DNA of 16,380 nt from DAIQNV01 sp036788215 (GCA_036788215.1 DAIQNV010000071.1:1-16380); one strand, 5' to 3'. Shown: positions 1 through 7,165, numbered from the stretch's first letter. Notes: a model not told the origin generated them from the letters alone. Numbers and translations: made by a program.

Positions 1-687
1 GGCGATGCCTGTGGGGTAGGCGTCGATGAGCCATTCGCGTTCGACCGCGTGGACCTCAAGGCCGGCCCGTTCGGCGACGAGGGCGACCTGGCTGGCGGTG
101 TAGCCGATGGATTGCTCGCCCGGGACGGGCTCGATGTCGTGCTCGCCGGTGCCCGCCAGGAACTGGGCGGCCAATCGGCCCCCGGGCCTGAGGACGCGGG
201 CGATCTCGCGGGCGTAGGCGTCGACGCCGGCGCGGGTCATGTGCTGGAAGACGGTGAAGACCGCGACCGCGTCGATCGAAGCGTCCGGGATCGGTGCGAG
301 GCCGGCGCCTTCGAGGACATGGAGTTCGGCGCCGCCCCGCTGCGCCATGAGCTTCTTGGCCTGCTCGATGGGCTCGGGGGCGAGGTCGACGCCTATGGCG
401 CGGTTGACGAGGGGGCGGAGGTGCCAGAGGAGGCGGCCATAGCCGCAGCCGATCTCGAGGAGGGTGTCTGTGGAGTTGGGGGTGAGGTAGCGGGTGAGAC
501 GGTGGACGCCATCGTTGTGAAGGCGGTCCTTGTAGCGGGGGTGGTGGCCGAAGTAGGCGCCGTCCCTGTGGAGGTCGCGCCAGTGGGCGATGTTCTGGTC
601 GGGGGTGGCCCGGGCTCCCGCGGGGGCAGGCTTGGGTTCGGCGGGGGGCGAGGACGGGTTGTTCGGCAGGGTGAAGGTCACGGGCAT
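1..687 (-). CDS. Class I SAM-dependent methyltransferase (C-terminus cut by window edge)
   Basis: The 229 residues visible read from ATG at 687 with no stop before base 1, so the C-terminus lies outside the window. SAM-binding motif I is clear: LLEIGCGYGR at residues 76-85, followed by the acidic end of strand 2 (GVDLAPEPIEQA, 99-110). Later come a motif-II-like stretch (SIDAVAVFTVFQHM, 137-150) and the post-motif RVLRPGGRLAAQFL at 164-177. This is the Methyltransf_11/25 fold. It transfers a methyl group from SAM, but nothing here identifies the acceptor. The first 30 residues are Pro/Ala-rich and probably disordered. No Shine-Dalgarno sequence or clear promoter precedes the ATG. It is divergent from uvrA across 170 bp. 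I am confident of the fold and reading frame, and have no view on the substrate. Confidence 0.85.
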   Translation of the reverse strand, partial: MPVTFTLPNNPSSPPAEPKPAPAGARATPDQNIAHWRDLHRDGAYFGHHPRYKDRLHNDGVHRLTRYLTPNSTDTLLEIGCGYGRLLWHLRPLVNRAIGVDLAPEPIEQAKKLMAQRGGAELHVLEGAGLAPIPDASIDAVAVFTVFQHMTRAGVDAYAREIARVLRPGGRLAAQFLAGTGEHDIEPVPGEQSIGYTASQVALVAERAGLEVHAVEREWLIDAYPTGIA

Positions 688-726
688 GGGGGTGAGATCG
701 GGCGGGCGGGGGCCGGGGGTTGAATC

Positions 727-796
727 GGGGGGGCCTGGGGGGCGAAGCGAGTGGTCCGGGGCGGTGTGGGGCGGGGTGCGACGGGGTGGGGCGGGG
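727..796 (+). repeat. G-tract cluster with G-quadruplex potential
   Basis: Within 70 bp the + strand has eight runs of four or more G: 727-733, 737-742, 758-761, 768-771, 773-776, 783-786, 788-791 and 793-796. The last five are separated by 1-6 nt, which satisfies the usual intramolecular quadruplex pattern. The cluster sits between the start of the divergent methyltransferase and the uvrA -10 element, on the non-template strand of uvrA. High local GC accounts for part of it. Confidence 0.6.
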
Positions 797-843
797 CCTG
801 GTGCGGGCGTCGGCTCGGGCCCGGGTGCCCCTCCTCTCTCCCC

Positions 844-849
844 TACAGT
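844..849 (+). promoter_or_regulatory. Putative -10 element of uvrA (leaderless)
   Basis: TACAGT ends 8 nt before the uvrA ATG at 858. No Shine-Dalgarno sequence lies between, so transcription would start at or next to the ATG. The same hexamer sits 6 nt before the ATG at 7166. No good -35 is visible. Confidence 0.5.
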
Positions 850-857
850 CGAGGCCG

Positions 858-3800
858 ATGCCTGTGCGTAGTGAATCCGTCGTGACCGAACCCGCTGCCA
901 ACTCCATCGCTGAGCCGAAGCCCTCCGGGACACTGCGGAAGCGGTATGTCGTGGAGGGGCCGGCGATCCGGGTGCGGGGGGCGAAGGAGCACAACCTCAA
1001 GAATGTCGATGTCGACATCCCGCGGGACAAGCTGGTGGTGATGACGGGGCTGTCGGGGTCGGGGAAGAGCAGCCTCGCGTTCGACACGATCTTTGCGGAG
1101 GGTCAGCGGAAGTACATGGAGAGCCTGTCGGCGTACGCGCGGCAGTTTCTCGACCAGCTGAAGAAGCCGGATGTGGAGGAGGTGGAGGGCATCCCCCCCA
1201 CCATCGCGATCGAGCAGCGCGGGAGCAGCCACAACCCGCGGTCGACGGTGGCGACGACGACGGAGATCTACGACTACCTGCGGTTGCTCTTCGCCCGGTG
1301 CGGGACGCCCCGGTCGTGGGCGGTGACGAAGGAGGGCAAGGGCGGGGTGGTGCTGGCGCGGTCGGGGGCGAAGATCGAGGCGAGCAGCGCGACGCAGATC
1401 GTGGACGCGGTGATGGCGTGGCTGGAGGGGGCGGAGGGGGACGACGGGCGCGGGCCCCGGCTGATGATCCTGGCGCCGGTGGTGCGGGGGAAGAAGGGGT
1501 TCCACAAGGAGGTCGTGGAGGAGCTCTTCGCGGGGGGCTGGCAGCGGGCGCGGGTGAACGGGGAGGTCGTGGACCTGCGGGAGGTGCTGAAGGAGGGCGG
1601 GGAGAACCCCCTCAACCTGCACCGCTACAAGGCGCACGCGATCGACGCGGTGATCGACCGGGTGGTGCTGAAGCCTGATGCTCGCCAGCGCCTGGCGGAG
1701 AGCGTGGAGGCGGCGCTGCGGCTGGCGGACGGGGCGGTGGTGATTTCGAGAGAAAGCGACGGAGCGACGGAGCGACGGAGCGACGGAGGGGGCGGGTGGT
1801 CGGACCACGCGTTCAGCGAGAAGTTTGCGGACCCGGATCACCCGGAGATCGCGCTCGAGGAACTGAGCCCTCGGCTGTTCAGCTTCAACTCGCCCTTCGG
1901 GGCGTGCCCGACCTGCCATGGGCTGGGGTCGATCCTGGAGTTTGACCCCGCGCTCGTGATCCCGGAGCCGGATCGGCCCATGCTCAAGGGCGGGATTGCG
2001 CCCTGGAAGAAGAACGGGCCCGGGGGCATGATCTACCCGAGGCTGCTGCGGAGGCTGTGCCGTGCGGTGGGGCTGACGGGGGCGGAGGCGTTCGGGGAGC
2101 TGGACGAGGAATCGCAGCAGATGCTGCTGCACGGGACGGGTGAGCACGCGGAGGAATGGGGCGTCCGGTGGGCGGGGATCCTGCCCATGCTGCAGAGCTG
2201 GTGGGAGAAGACCGAGAGCCAGTGGGTGAAGGACCACCTGCACCAGTTCCAGTCGGAGAGCGTGTGCCCCGCCTGCAACGGGGACCGGCTGAGGCTCGAG
2301 GCGCTGCATGTGCTCGTCGAGAGCACGCACGCTGCGGAGACACAGCGGGCGTTCAGCCCGAGCGTGATCGGGCGGCCCAAGGCGGACGGCACGATGCTGA
2401 ATGTCTCGGAGCTGTCACGCCTGAACATCACGGACGCGATGGCGTTCGTCGAGGGGCTGAGGCTCACGCACGAGCAGACGCAGATCGCCGAGCCGATCGT
2501 GAAGGAAGTGCTGAATAGGCTCAAGTTCCTGGCGAGCGTGGGGCTGGAGTACCTGAGTCTCGATCGGCGGACCGCGACGCTTTCGGGCGGGGAGGCGCAG
2601 CGGATCCGGCTGGCGACGCAGGTCGGCTCGGGGCTGGTCGGGGCGTGCTATGTGCTGGATGAGCCGACGATCGGCCTGCACCAGCGGGACAACGACCGGC
2701 TGATCCGGACACTGCGGCACCTGGCGGACATCGGGAACACCGTGATCGTGGTGGAGCACGACGAGGACATGATCCGCTCGGCGGACCACATCCTCGACAT
2801 CGGGCCCGGGCCGGGGATCCATGGCGGTCGGGTGGTGGCGCAGGGAACGGTCGCGGATATCTGCGCGACGGAGGGGAGCCTGACCGGGGACTACCTTTCG
2901 GGGCGGCGGACGATCGATGTGCCGAAGAAGCGGCGGGTGCTGAGCGAGAAGAAGGCGGTGACGATCAAGGGGGCGAAGGCGAACAACCTGAAGAAGGTTG
3001 ATGCGGTCTTCCCTTTGGGCGGGATCGTGTGCGTGACGGGGGTGTCGGGGTCGGGCAAGTCGACGCTCGTCAACGAGATCCTGCTCAAGGGCGTGAAGCA
3101 GCACCTGCGCGGGGGGTACGTGGGCTCGGGCGGTCGGGACCGGCCCGGGGAGCACGGGCGGATCAACGGGCTCCAGCACATCGACCGGATCATCGAGGTG
3201 GACCAGAGCCCGATCGGGCGGACGCCCCGGAGCAACCCGGCGACCTACACGGGTATCTTCGACGACATCCGCAAGGTGTTCACGCAGTCGAAGGAATCGA
3301 AGATCCGGGGGTACAAGCCCGGTCGGTTCAGCTTCAACGTGGCGGCGAAGTCGGGCGGGGGGCGGTGCGAGGCGTGCCAGGGGCAGGGGCTGAAGCGGAT
3401 CGAGATGCACTTCCTGCCGGATGTGTTCGTCGAGTGCGAGGTGTGCAAGGGTCAGCGGTACAACCGCGAGACGCTGGAGGTCACCTTCCGCGGGAAGAAC
3501 ATCGCGCAGGTGCTCGACATGACGATCGAGGAGGCGTGCGGGTTCTTCGAGAACCACCCGAAAATCCTGCGGTTCGCGCAGTGCCTGCGGGATGTGGGGC
3601 TCGACTACATCAAGCTGGGGCAGCCCTCGACGACGCTCTCGGGCGGCGAGGCGCAGCGGGTGAAGCTGGCGACGGAACTCGGCAAGGGGACGCGGTACGA
3701 CGGGACGCCCTCGGGCGAGCACACGCTGTACATCCTCGATGAGCCGACGACGGGGCTGCACTTCGAGGACATCCGCAAGCTGGTGGAGGTCCTGAACCGG

Positions 3801-3995
3801 CTGTGCGACTCGGGGAACACGCTGGTGGTGATCGAGCACAACCTGGATGTCATCAAGACCGCGGACTGGCTGGTCGACCTGGGCCCGGAGGGTGGCGACG
3901 GGGGCGGGACGATCGTGGCCAGTGGAGCCCCCGAGACGGTGGCGAAGGCGGCGGGGAGCCACACGGGGCGGTACCTGAAGGGGCTGCTGGGGTAG
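858..3995 (+). CDS. uvrA: UvrA, excinuclease ABC subunit A
   Basis: This is the damage-recognition ATPase of nucleotide excision repair; it acts as a dimer with UvrB. At 1045 aa it is about 100 aa longer than the usual 940. Both ABC modules are complete: Walker A GLSGSGKS (64-71) and GVSGSGKS (728-735), signatures LSGGEAQR (575-582 and 927-934), and Walker B VLDEP (599-603) and ILDEP (959-963). The zinc module in the second half is intact (C837, C840, C860, C863). The one in the first half keeps C350 and C353, but D325 and H328 replace its first cysteine pair. Extra length lies mainly at 150-180 and 300-318; the latter is encoded by four tandem octamers. ATG 858 was chosen because it follows a TANNNT element and gives the family N-terminus; the in-frame codons upstream to 720 lie in the G-tract region and look non-coding. 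Confidence 0.97.
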   Translation: MPVRSESVVTEPAANSIAEPKPSGTLRKRYVVEGPAIRVRGAKEHNLKNVDVDIPRDKLVVMTGLSGSGKSSLAFDTIFAEGQRKYMESLSAYARQFLDQLKKPDVEEVEGIPPTIAIEQRGSSHNPRSTVATTTEIYDYLRLLFARCGTPRSWAVTKEGKGGVVLARSGAKIEASSATQIVDAVMAWLEGAEGDDGRGPRLMILAPVVRGKKGFHKEVVEELFAGGWQRARVNGEVVDLREVLKEGGENPLNLHRYKAHAIDAVIDRVVLKPDARQRLAESVEAALRLADGAVVISRESDGATERRSDGGGGWSDHAFSEKFADPDHPEIALEELSPRLFSFNSPFGACPTCHGLGSILEFDPALVIPEPDRPMLKGGIAPWKKNGPGGMIYPRLLRRLCRAVGLTGAEAFGELDEESQQMLLHGTGEHAEEWGVRWAGILPMLQSWWEKTESQWVKDHLHQFQSESVCPACNGDRLRLEALHVLVESTHAAETQRAFSPSVIGRPKADGTMLNVSELSRLNITDAMAFVEGLRLTHEQTQIAEPIVKEVLNRLKFLASVGLEYLSLDRRTATLSGGEAQRIRLATQVGSGLVGACYVLDEPTIGLHQRDNDRLIRTLRHLADIGNTVIVVEHDEDMIRSADHILDIGPGPGIHGGRVVAQGTVADICATEGSLTGDYLSGRRTIDVPKKRRVLSEKKAVTIKGAKANNLKKVDAVFPLGGIVCVTGVSGSGKSTLVNEILLKGVKQHLRGGYVGSGGRDRPGEHGRINGLQHIDRIIEVDQSPIGRTPRSNPATYTGIFDDIRKVFTQSKESKIRGYKPGRFSFNVAAKSGGGRCEACQGQGLKRIEMHFLPDVFVECEVCKGQRYNRETLEVTFRGKNIAQVLDMTIEEACGFFENHPKILRFAQCLRDVGLDYIKLGQPSTTLSGGEAQRVKLATELGKGTRYDGTPSGEHTLYILDEPTTGLHFEDIRKLVEVLNRLCDSGNTLVVIEHNLDVIKTADWLVDLGPEGGDGGGTIVASGAPETVAKAAGSHTGRYLKGLLG
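1755..1786 (+). repeat. Tandem octanucleotide array (4 x AGCGACGG) inside uvrA
   Basis: Four perfect head-to-tail copies of AGCGACGG occupy 1755-1762, 1763-1770, 1771-1778 and 1779-1786. They encode residues from S300 onward (SDGATERRSDG), just before a Gly-rich stretch and the degenerate first zinc module. The unit is not a multiple of three, so any change in copy number shifts the uvrA frame. Confidence 0.95.
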
Positions 3996-3998
3996 ACT
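3993..3998 (+). promoter_or_regulatory. Putative -10 element of mntA, overlapping the uvrA stop
   Basis: TAGACT begins with the TAG stop codon of uvrA (3993-3995) and ends 6 nt before the mntA ATG at 4005. There is no Shine-Dalgarno sequence in the gap. This matches the spacing at uvrA, the 7166 gene and pcrA. Read-through from uvrA could also express mntA. Confidence 0.4.
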
Positions 3999-4004
3999 TG
4001 GGGT

Positions 4005-4307
4005 ATGGACCGCGACGAGATCATCCGGACGCTGCGGCAACTGTTCCCGCACTTGCAGCGGGAGCACGGGGTCGCGTCGCTCGGGATTTTCGGCTCCGTG
4101 GCCCGGGGCGACGATGGCCCCGAGTCGGACCTTGATGTGCTCATCACCTTCGATCCGAAGGCGGAGCCGACGCTGTTGACGCTGGGCCGGATTCTCAACG
4201 CGATCGAGGACGCGGTCGGGCGACCGGTGGACCTGATCGAGGATCATGCGAGGCTTCGGCCAAGCTTCAGGCAGCTCGTAGAGCGAGATCTCGTCCGTGT
4301 CGCGTAA
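4005..4307 (+). CDS. mntA: MntA-type nucleotidyltransferase antitoxin
   Basis: This 100-aa protein is a minimal nucleotidyltransferase of the MNT family. The GS-X10-DXD signature is exact: G30-S31, ten residues, then D42-L-D44. A third acidic residue, D76 in RPVDLIED, completes the metal site. In characterised MNT-HepT pairs, the MNT protein neutralises the HEPN partner by adding AMP units to a tyrosine near its active site. The next gene encodes that partner and overlaps this one by 11 nt, so the two are surely co-translated. The ATG lies 9 bp after the uvrA stop and has no Shine-Dalgarno sequence. The assignment rests on the motif plus the partner. Many such pairs have no tested role, so antitoxin activity is inferred. 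Confidence 0.9.
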   Translation: MDRDEIIRTLRQLFPHLQREHGVASLGIFGSVARGDDGPESDLDVLITFDPKAEPTLLTLGRILNAIEDAVGRPVDLIEDHARLRPSFRQLVERDLVRVA

Positions 4308-4659
4308 GGACGACGATGTCGTGGTCGCTCGGGAACGCATCGGGCACATGCTCGATGCGATCGAAGCCATCCGTACGTTCATGGAGGGGCGGGCGAAGGA
4401 CGAGTTCGTCGCGAGTGATTTCGTGATCTCGGCTGTGATGACGAAGTTCATCATCACCGGCGAAGCGGCCAATCGGATCCCACGGTCGATCGAGGCGGCG
4501 TATCCGGCGGTGCCCTGGCGGGATGCTGCGAGGTTTCGGAACTTCCTCGTCCATGTCTACGACATGGTGGAGCCCATCTATCTGTGGAAGACCATCCAAG
4601 AGGAGCTTCCCGGTCTTGAGACCGAGCTCCGGCGAACACTGCGGGAACTGTCCGCCTAA
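4297..4659 (+). CDS. hepT: HepT-like HEPN ribonuclease toxin (DUF86)
   Basis: This 120-aa helical protein of the HepT/DUF86 family carries the HEPN catalytic motif R-X4-H-X-Y as R81-N-F-L-V-H86-V-Y88, inside the typical context AARFRNFLVHVYDMVEP. Other family features are the ITGEAANRIP stretch (53-62) and VPWRD (72-76). HEPN toxins of this type cleave RNA and are silenced when their MNT partner AMPylates the tyrosine; Y88 is the candidate here. It starts at GTG 4297 inside mntA (11-nt overlap), which indicates translational coupling. Its TAA stop (4657-4659) overlaps the stop of the convergent lipoprotein gene (TAG, 4658-4656), leaving no room for a terminator. All catalytic residues are present, so the gene looks active. 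Confidence 0.9.
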   Translation: MSRKDDDVVVARERIGHMLDAIEAIRTFMEGRAKDEFVASDFVISAVMTKFIITGEAANRIPRSIEAAYPAVPWRDAARFRNFLVHVYDMVEPIYLWKTIQEELPGLETELRRTLRELSA

Positions 4660-5369
4660 TCGCCCCGCGGCATCTGCCCGATCACCTTCGTCCCGTACCA
4701 CCCGTGCAGCGTCCAGGACTCGGCCTCCGGCAGGATCGCTCGGGCGGCGTCGAGGGTGGTTGCGTCGAGCCAGGCGATGATCTGGTCGGCGCCGTCTTCG
4801 CCGGTGGCGTGAAGACGAGCGCTGAAGATCACGCCCTCGGCATTCGCGGCGCGGTCCCTGAGGCTGGCGGACCAGGGGTGGGTCGCCAGGACGTAGCTGC
4901 GGCCCTGCCACTCGTCGGGGAGATCGGGGTCCGCGAGGCGGCGGGCCTCGTCGGCTTTCTCGAGTTGGTAGAGGGTGTCGAGCGGGGCGTCGGTGGTGAA
5001 GGGGTGGGCGGTGAGCTCGAAGACGCCCATCTCGACAGCGGGGTCGGTCTTGCCCCATTCGAGAGCCTGTACCTCGCTCGGGGTGTTGAAGACCCAGAGG
5101 CCCCGGTGGGCGGGGTCGGACTTGGGCTCGCCGAAGGGGCCGGCGATGAGGAGCTGGTCCGCGTCGGCCATGCGCTGCATGTTGGAGAAGTGGCCTTGGA
5201 AGGCGGTCTGTTGCTGCTCGGGCGTGAGCCCCGTCGCGGGGCCGGTGCGGAGGAAGACGAAGGTGTACTGGCGATGGTCCTTGTCGTGGCCCGCCTGCAT
5301 GGAGGAGGCGCAGCCCGGCAGGAGGGACCCCAGAAGGGTGAGGGCGAGGAGGGGGCGGGCGGTTCTCAT
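4656..5369 (-). CDS. YCII-domain lipoprotein
   Basis: The 237-aa product starts with a lipoprotein signal: basic MRTAR, a hydrophobic core and lipobox LLPGC, with acylated C20 predicted. Residues 35-125 resemble a YCII domain: a beta strand (YTFVFLRTG), conserved H60, the LLIAGPFG turn (73-80), then KTDPAVEMGVFEL with D109. H60 and D109 would be the usual YCII His/Asp pair. Residues 158-235 look like a second, degenerate copy (YVLATHP, then ATTLDAARAILPEAESWTLHGW) without the His/Asp pair. YCII proteins are small dimeric alpha-beta barrel enzymes or binding proteins, usually of unknown role. A lipid-anchored, duplicated form is unusual. The gene is convergent with hepT and divergent from the phosphodiesterase. 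Function is unknown. Confidence 0.75.
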   Translation of the reverse strand: MRTARPLLALTLLGSLLPGCASSMQAGHDKDHRQYTFVFLRTGPATGLTPEQQQTAFQGHFSNMQRMADADQLLIAGPFGEPKSDPAHRGLWVFNTPSEVQALEWGKTDPAVEMGVFELTAHPFTTDAPLDTLYQLEKADEARRLADPDLPDEWQGRSYVLATHPWSASLRDRAANAEGVIFSARLHATGEDGADQIIAWLDATTLDAARAILPEAESWTLHGWYGTKVIGQMPRGD

Positions 5370-5376
5370 GGGCGAC

Positions 5377-5382
5377 AGGATA
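5377..5382 (-). promoter_or_regulatory. Putative -10 element of the YCII lipoprotein gene (leaderless)
   Basis: Reading the minus strand, TATCCT ends 7 nt before the ATG at 5369, with no Shine-Dalgarno sequence between. The -35 region is poor. Confidence 0.4.
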
Positions 5383-5411
5383 AACGGATCGCGACGGGGT
5401 CATTCTTCGCG

Positions 5412-5448
5412 CTTTGTTGACACAAAGGAAACTCGCGTGCAGTAACCT
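5412..5448 (+). promoter_or_regulatory. Promoter and 16-bp dyad upstream of the phosphodiesterase gene
   Basis: A consensus -35 TTGACA (5417-5422) precedes TAACCT (5443-5448), but the 20-nt spacing is long. The -35 lies inside a perfect dyad, CTTTGT (5412-5417) and ACAAAG (5422-5427) around TGAC, which could be an operator. A ribosome-binding site GGAGGG (5460-5465) sits 7 nt before the ATG at 5473, so this gene has a short leader. The dyad also lies upstream of the divergent lipoprotein promoter. Confidence 0.45.
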
Positions 5449-5472
5449 GCGGGAAGATCGGAGGGTCTCCCC

Positions 5473-7104
5473 ATGCGGTATCTCGCGGCGCTGCTGACGC
5501 TGTTCCTGTTCGCTCTTGTGCTCCCCCCCACCCCCGCTCACGCGGAGTCGGCCACGCCCCCGGTGCGGTCGGTCGTGATCATCGGGGTGGACGGGCTGAG
5601 CCCGCGCGGGCTGGACGAGGGGGACACGCCCCGCATGAACGAGCTGATGGAGCGGGGGTCGTACACCTTCCGGGCGCGGGGCGTGTTCCCGACCTCGAGC
5701 TCGCCCAACTGGGGCTCGATGATCATGGGGGCGGGGCCCGAGCAGCACGGGGTGACGTCGAACGACTGGAGGCCCTGGAGCCGTGCGATTCTGCCCCAGA
5801 CGGGGGATGACGAGTCGTGGTTCCCGACGATTTTCCGCGAGCTTCGGAGGCAGAGGCCGGGCGCGTTCATCGCGAGCGTGTACGACTGGGGCGGGTTCGG
5901 GGTGCTGTACGACAAGGCAGACGTGGACCTCGACGCGGACACGCAGGGGCCCGAGGCGACGATGGAGCGGGCGGTGCAGACCTTTCGCGAGGATCGGCCC
6001 CACCTGCTCTTCATCCATATCGATCATGTGGACGGCGCTGGGCACGGGCAGGGGTGGCACACGGGGGCGTACTTCGACGCGGTGAAGCGGGCGGACGGGC
6101 TGATCGGGGAGATGATGGACGCGATCAGCGCCGAGGACGCATGGGACTCGACGGTGGTGATCGTGACCTCGGACCACGGGGGCGTGGGCACAGCGCACGG
6201 CGGGGAGACGATGGCGGAGTTGGAGATCCCCTGGATCATCGCGGGGGCGGGGGTCGCGCCCGGGCGGGAGATCACGCGGGCGGTGAACACCTACGACACC
6301 GCGTGCACCGCGGCGTACCTGCTTGATCTGGAGCCCCACCCGGCGTGGGTCGGGAAGCCGATCCGCGAGGCGATGCTGAGCGGGGGGCCGGAGGACGGGT
6401 GGCGCGTGAAGCCCTACGTGCCCGCTCCGCGCCTCGACCCGCCCGGGGGCGTGGTGACGGAGGATCGGGTGACGGTGACGCTGTCCTCCCAGGACCCCGG
6501 GGCGACGATCCGGTACACGCTGGACGGCACGGAGCCGACGGAACGGTCGCCGATCTATCGCGGGCCGCTGATGCTGACGGAGACGCAGACGGTGCGGGCG
6601 CGGGCGTTCAAGGGGCGGGGGGCGAGCCGTGTGACGACGGACAGCTACCGGCTGCTGAGCCCCGCCTCGCCCCGCCCGGTGCGGTACACCTACTACGAGG
6701 GCGCGTTCCGGGATGCGCTGCCTGATTTCGGGGCGTTGACGCCGGTGCGGACGGGGTTCGTGCCGGAGATCGGGCTGCACTTTGTCGAGCGTCGGGCGGA
6801 CGGGTTCGCGGTGCGGTTCGAGACGACGGTCAATATCGAGGAGACCGGGACCTACGTGCTGCACCTGACGTCGGACGATGGGTCGAGGCTGTTCCTGAAC
6901 GGGCGGAAGCTGATCGACAACGACGGGTCGCACGGGCCCCTGGAGCGGTCGGGGACGATCGATCTGGGGGCGGGGGCGTACCGGCTGGTGGTCGAGTACT
7001 TCGAGGAGGCGGGGTCGGAGATGGTGGAGGTGGCGATCACGCGGCCCGACCGGGTGCGGGTGCCCCTGACGCATTCCTGGCTGTCGAGGCCCTCGGGCGG
7101 GTGA
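5473..7104 (+). CDS. Secreted alkaline-phosphatase-superfamily phosphodiesterase with chitobiase-C and PA14 modules
   Basis: The 543-aa protein has a Sec signal peptide (1-24, cleavage after AHA). Residues 33-300 form a type I phosphodiesterase/nucleotide pyrophosphatase domain (PF01663 type). Metal ligands fit D40, D187, H191, D234, H235 and H242 (motifs GVDGL, VDGAGH, SDHGG, AHGG). The nucleophile in PTSSSPN (73-79) would be S76, where most NPP enzymes have Thr. Residues 317-393 match the chitobiase/hexosaminidase C-terminal domain (TIRYTLDGTEPT). Residues 405-525 match PA14 (YYEG, then TSDDGSRLFLNGRKLIDNDG), a carbohydrate-binding fold. The enzyme is therefore likely exported and held near glycans while hydrolysing a phosphodiester or phosphomonoester. 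The substrate cannot be named. RBS GGAGGG lies 7 nt before the ATG. Confidence 0.88.
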   Translation: MRYLAALLTLFLFALVLPPTPAHAESATPPVRSVVIIGVDGLSPRGLDEGDTPRMNELMERGSYTFRARGVFPTSSSPNWGSMIMGAGPEQHGVTSNDWRPWSRAILPQTGDDESWFPTIFRELRRQRPGAFIASVYDWGGFGVLYDKADVDLDADTQGPEATMERAVQTFREDRPHLLFIHIDHVDGAGHGQGWHTGAYFDAVKRADGLIGEMMDAISAEDAWDSTVVIVTSDHGGVGTAHGGETMAELEIPWIIAGAGVAPGREITRAVNTYDTACTAAYLLDLEPHPAWVGKPIREAMLSGGPEDGWRVKPYVPAPRLDPPGGVVTEDRVTVTLSSQDPGATIRYTLDGTEPTERSPIYRGPLMLTETQTVRARAFKGRGASRVTTDSYRLLSPASPRPVRYTYYEGAFRDALPDFGALTPVRTGFVPEIGLHFVERRADGFAVRFETTVNIEETGTYVLHLTSDDGSRLFLNGRKLIDNDGSHGPLERSGTIDLGAGAYRLVVEYFEEAGSEMVEVAITRPDRVRVPLTHSWLSRPSGG

Positions 7105-7118
7105 GCGGGCGGGCCCGC
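7105..7118 (+). terminator. Possible hairpin terminator after the phosphodiesterase gene
   Basis: Directly after the TGA stop, GCGGG (7105-7109) pairs with CCCGC (7114-7118) around a 4-nt loop. There is no T-tract, only GGGTTTC some 10 nt later. It could simply reflect local GC. Confidence 0.3.
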
Positions 7119-7153
7119 GGGTCGGGTTTCGGGGCCCCGGGGGGCGGGGTTCC

Positions 7154-7159
7154 TACAGT
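7154..7159 (+). promoter_or_regulatory. Putative -10 element of the 7166 gene (leaderless)
   Basis: TACAGT ends 6 nt before the ATG at 7166, in the context CCTACAGTC that also precedes uvrA. There is no Shine-Dalgarno sequence and no convincing -35. Confidence 0.5.
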
Positions 7160-7165
7160 CGGGGC

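Noticed and set aside
720..857. In-frame upstream extension of uvrA
   Set aside because: It translates the G-tract region into Gly/Arg/Ala low complexity and passes through the putative -10 element; the family N-terminus begins after 858.
1755..1786. CRISPR-like repeat
   Set aside because: Units are 8 bp with no spacers and lie within a coding gene.
2415..7074. Very long minus-strand open frames opposite uvrA and the phosphodiesterase (up to about 900 codons)
   Set aside because: They are Pro/Arg/His-rich antisense shadows of GC-rich genes, without recognisable domains; the + strand frames carry full motif sets.
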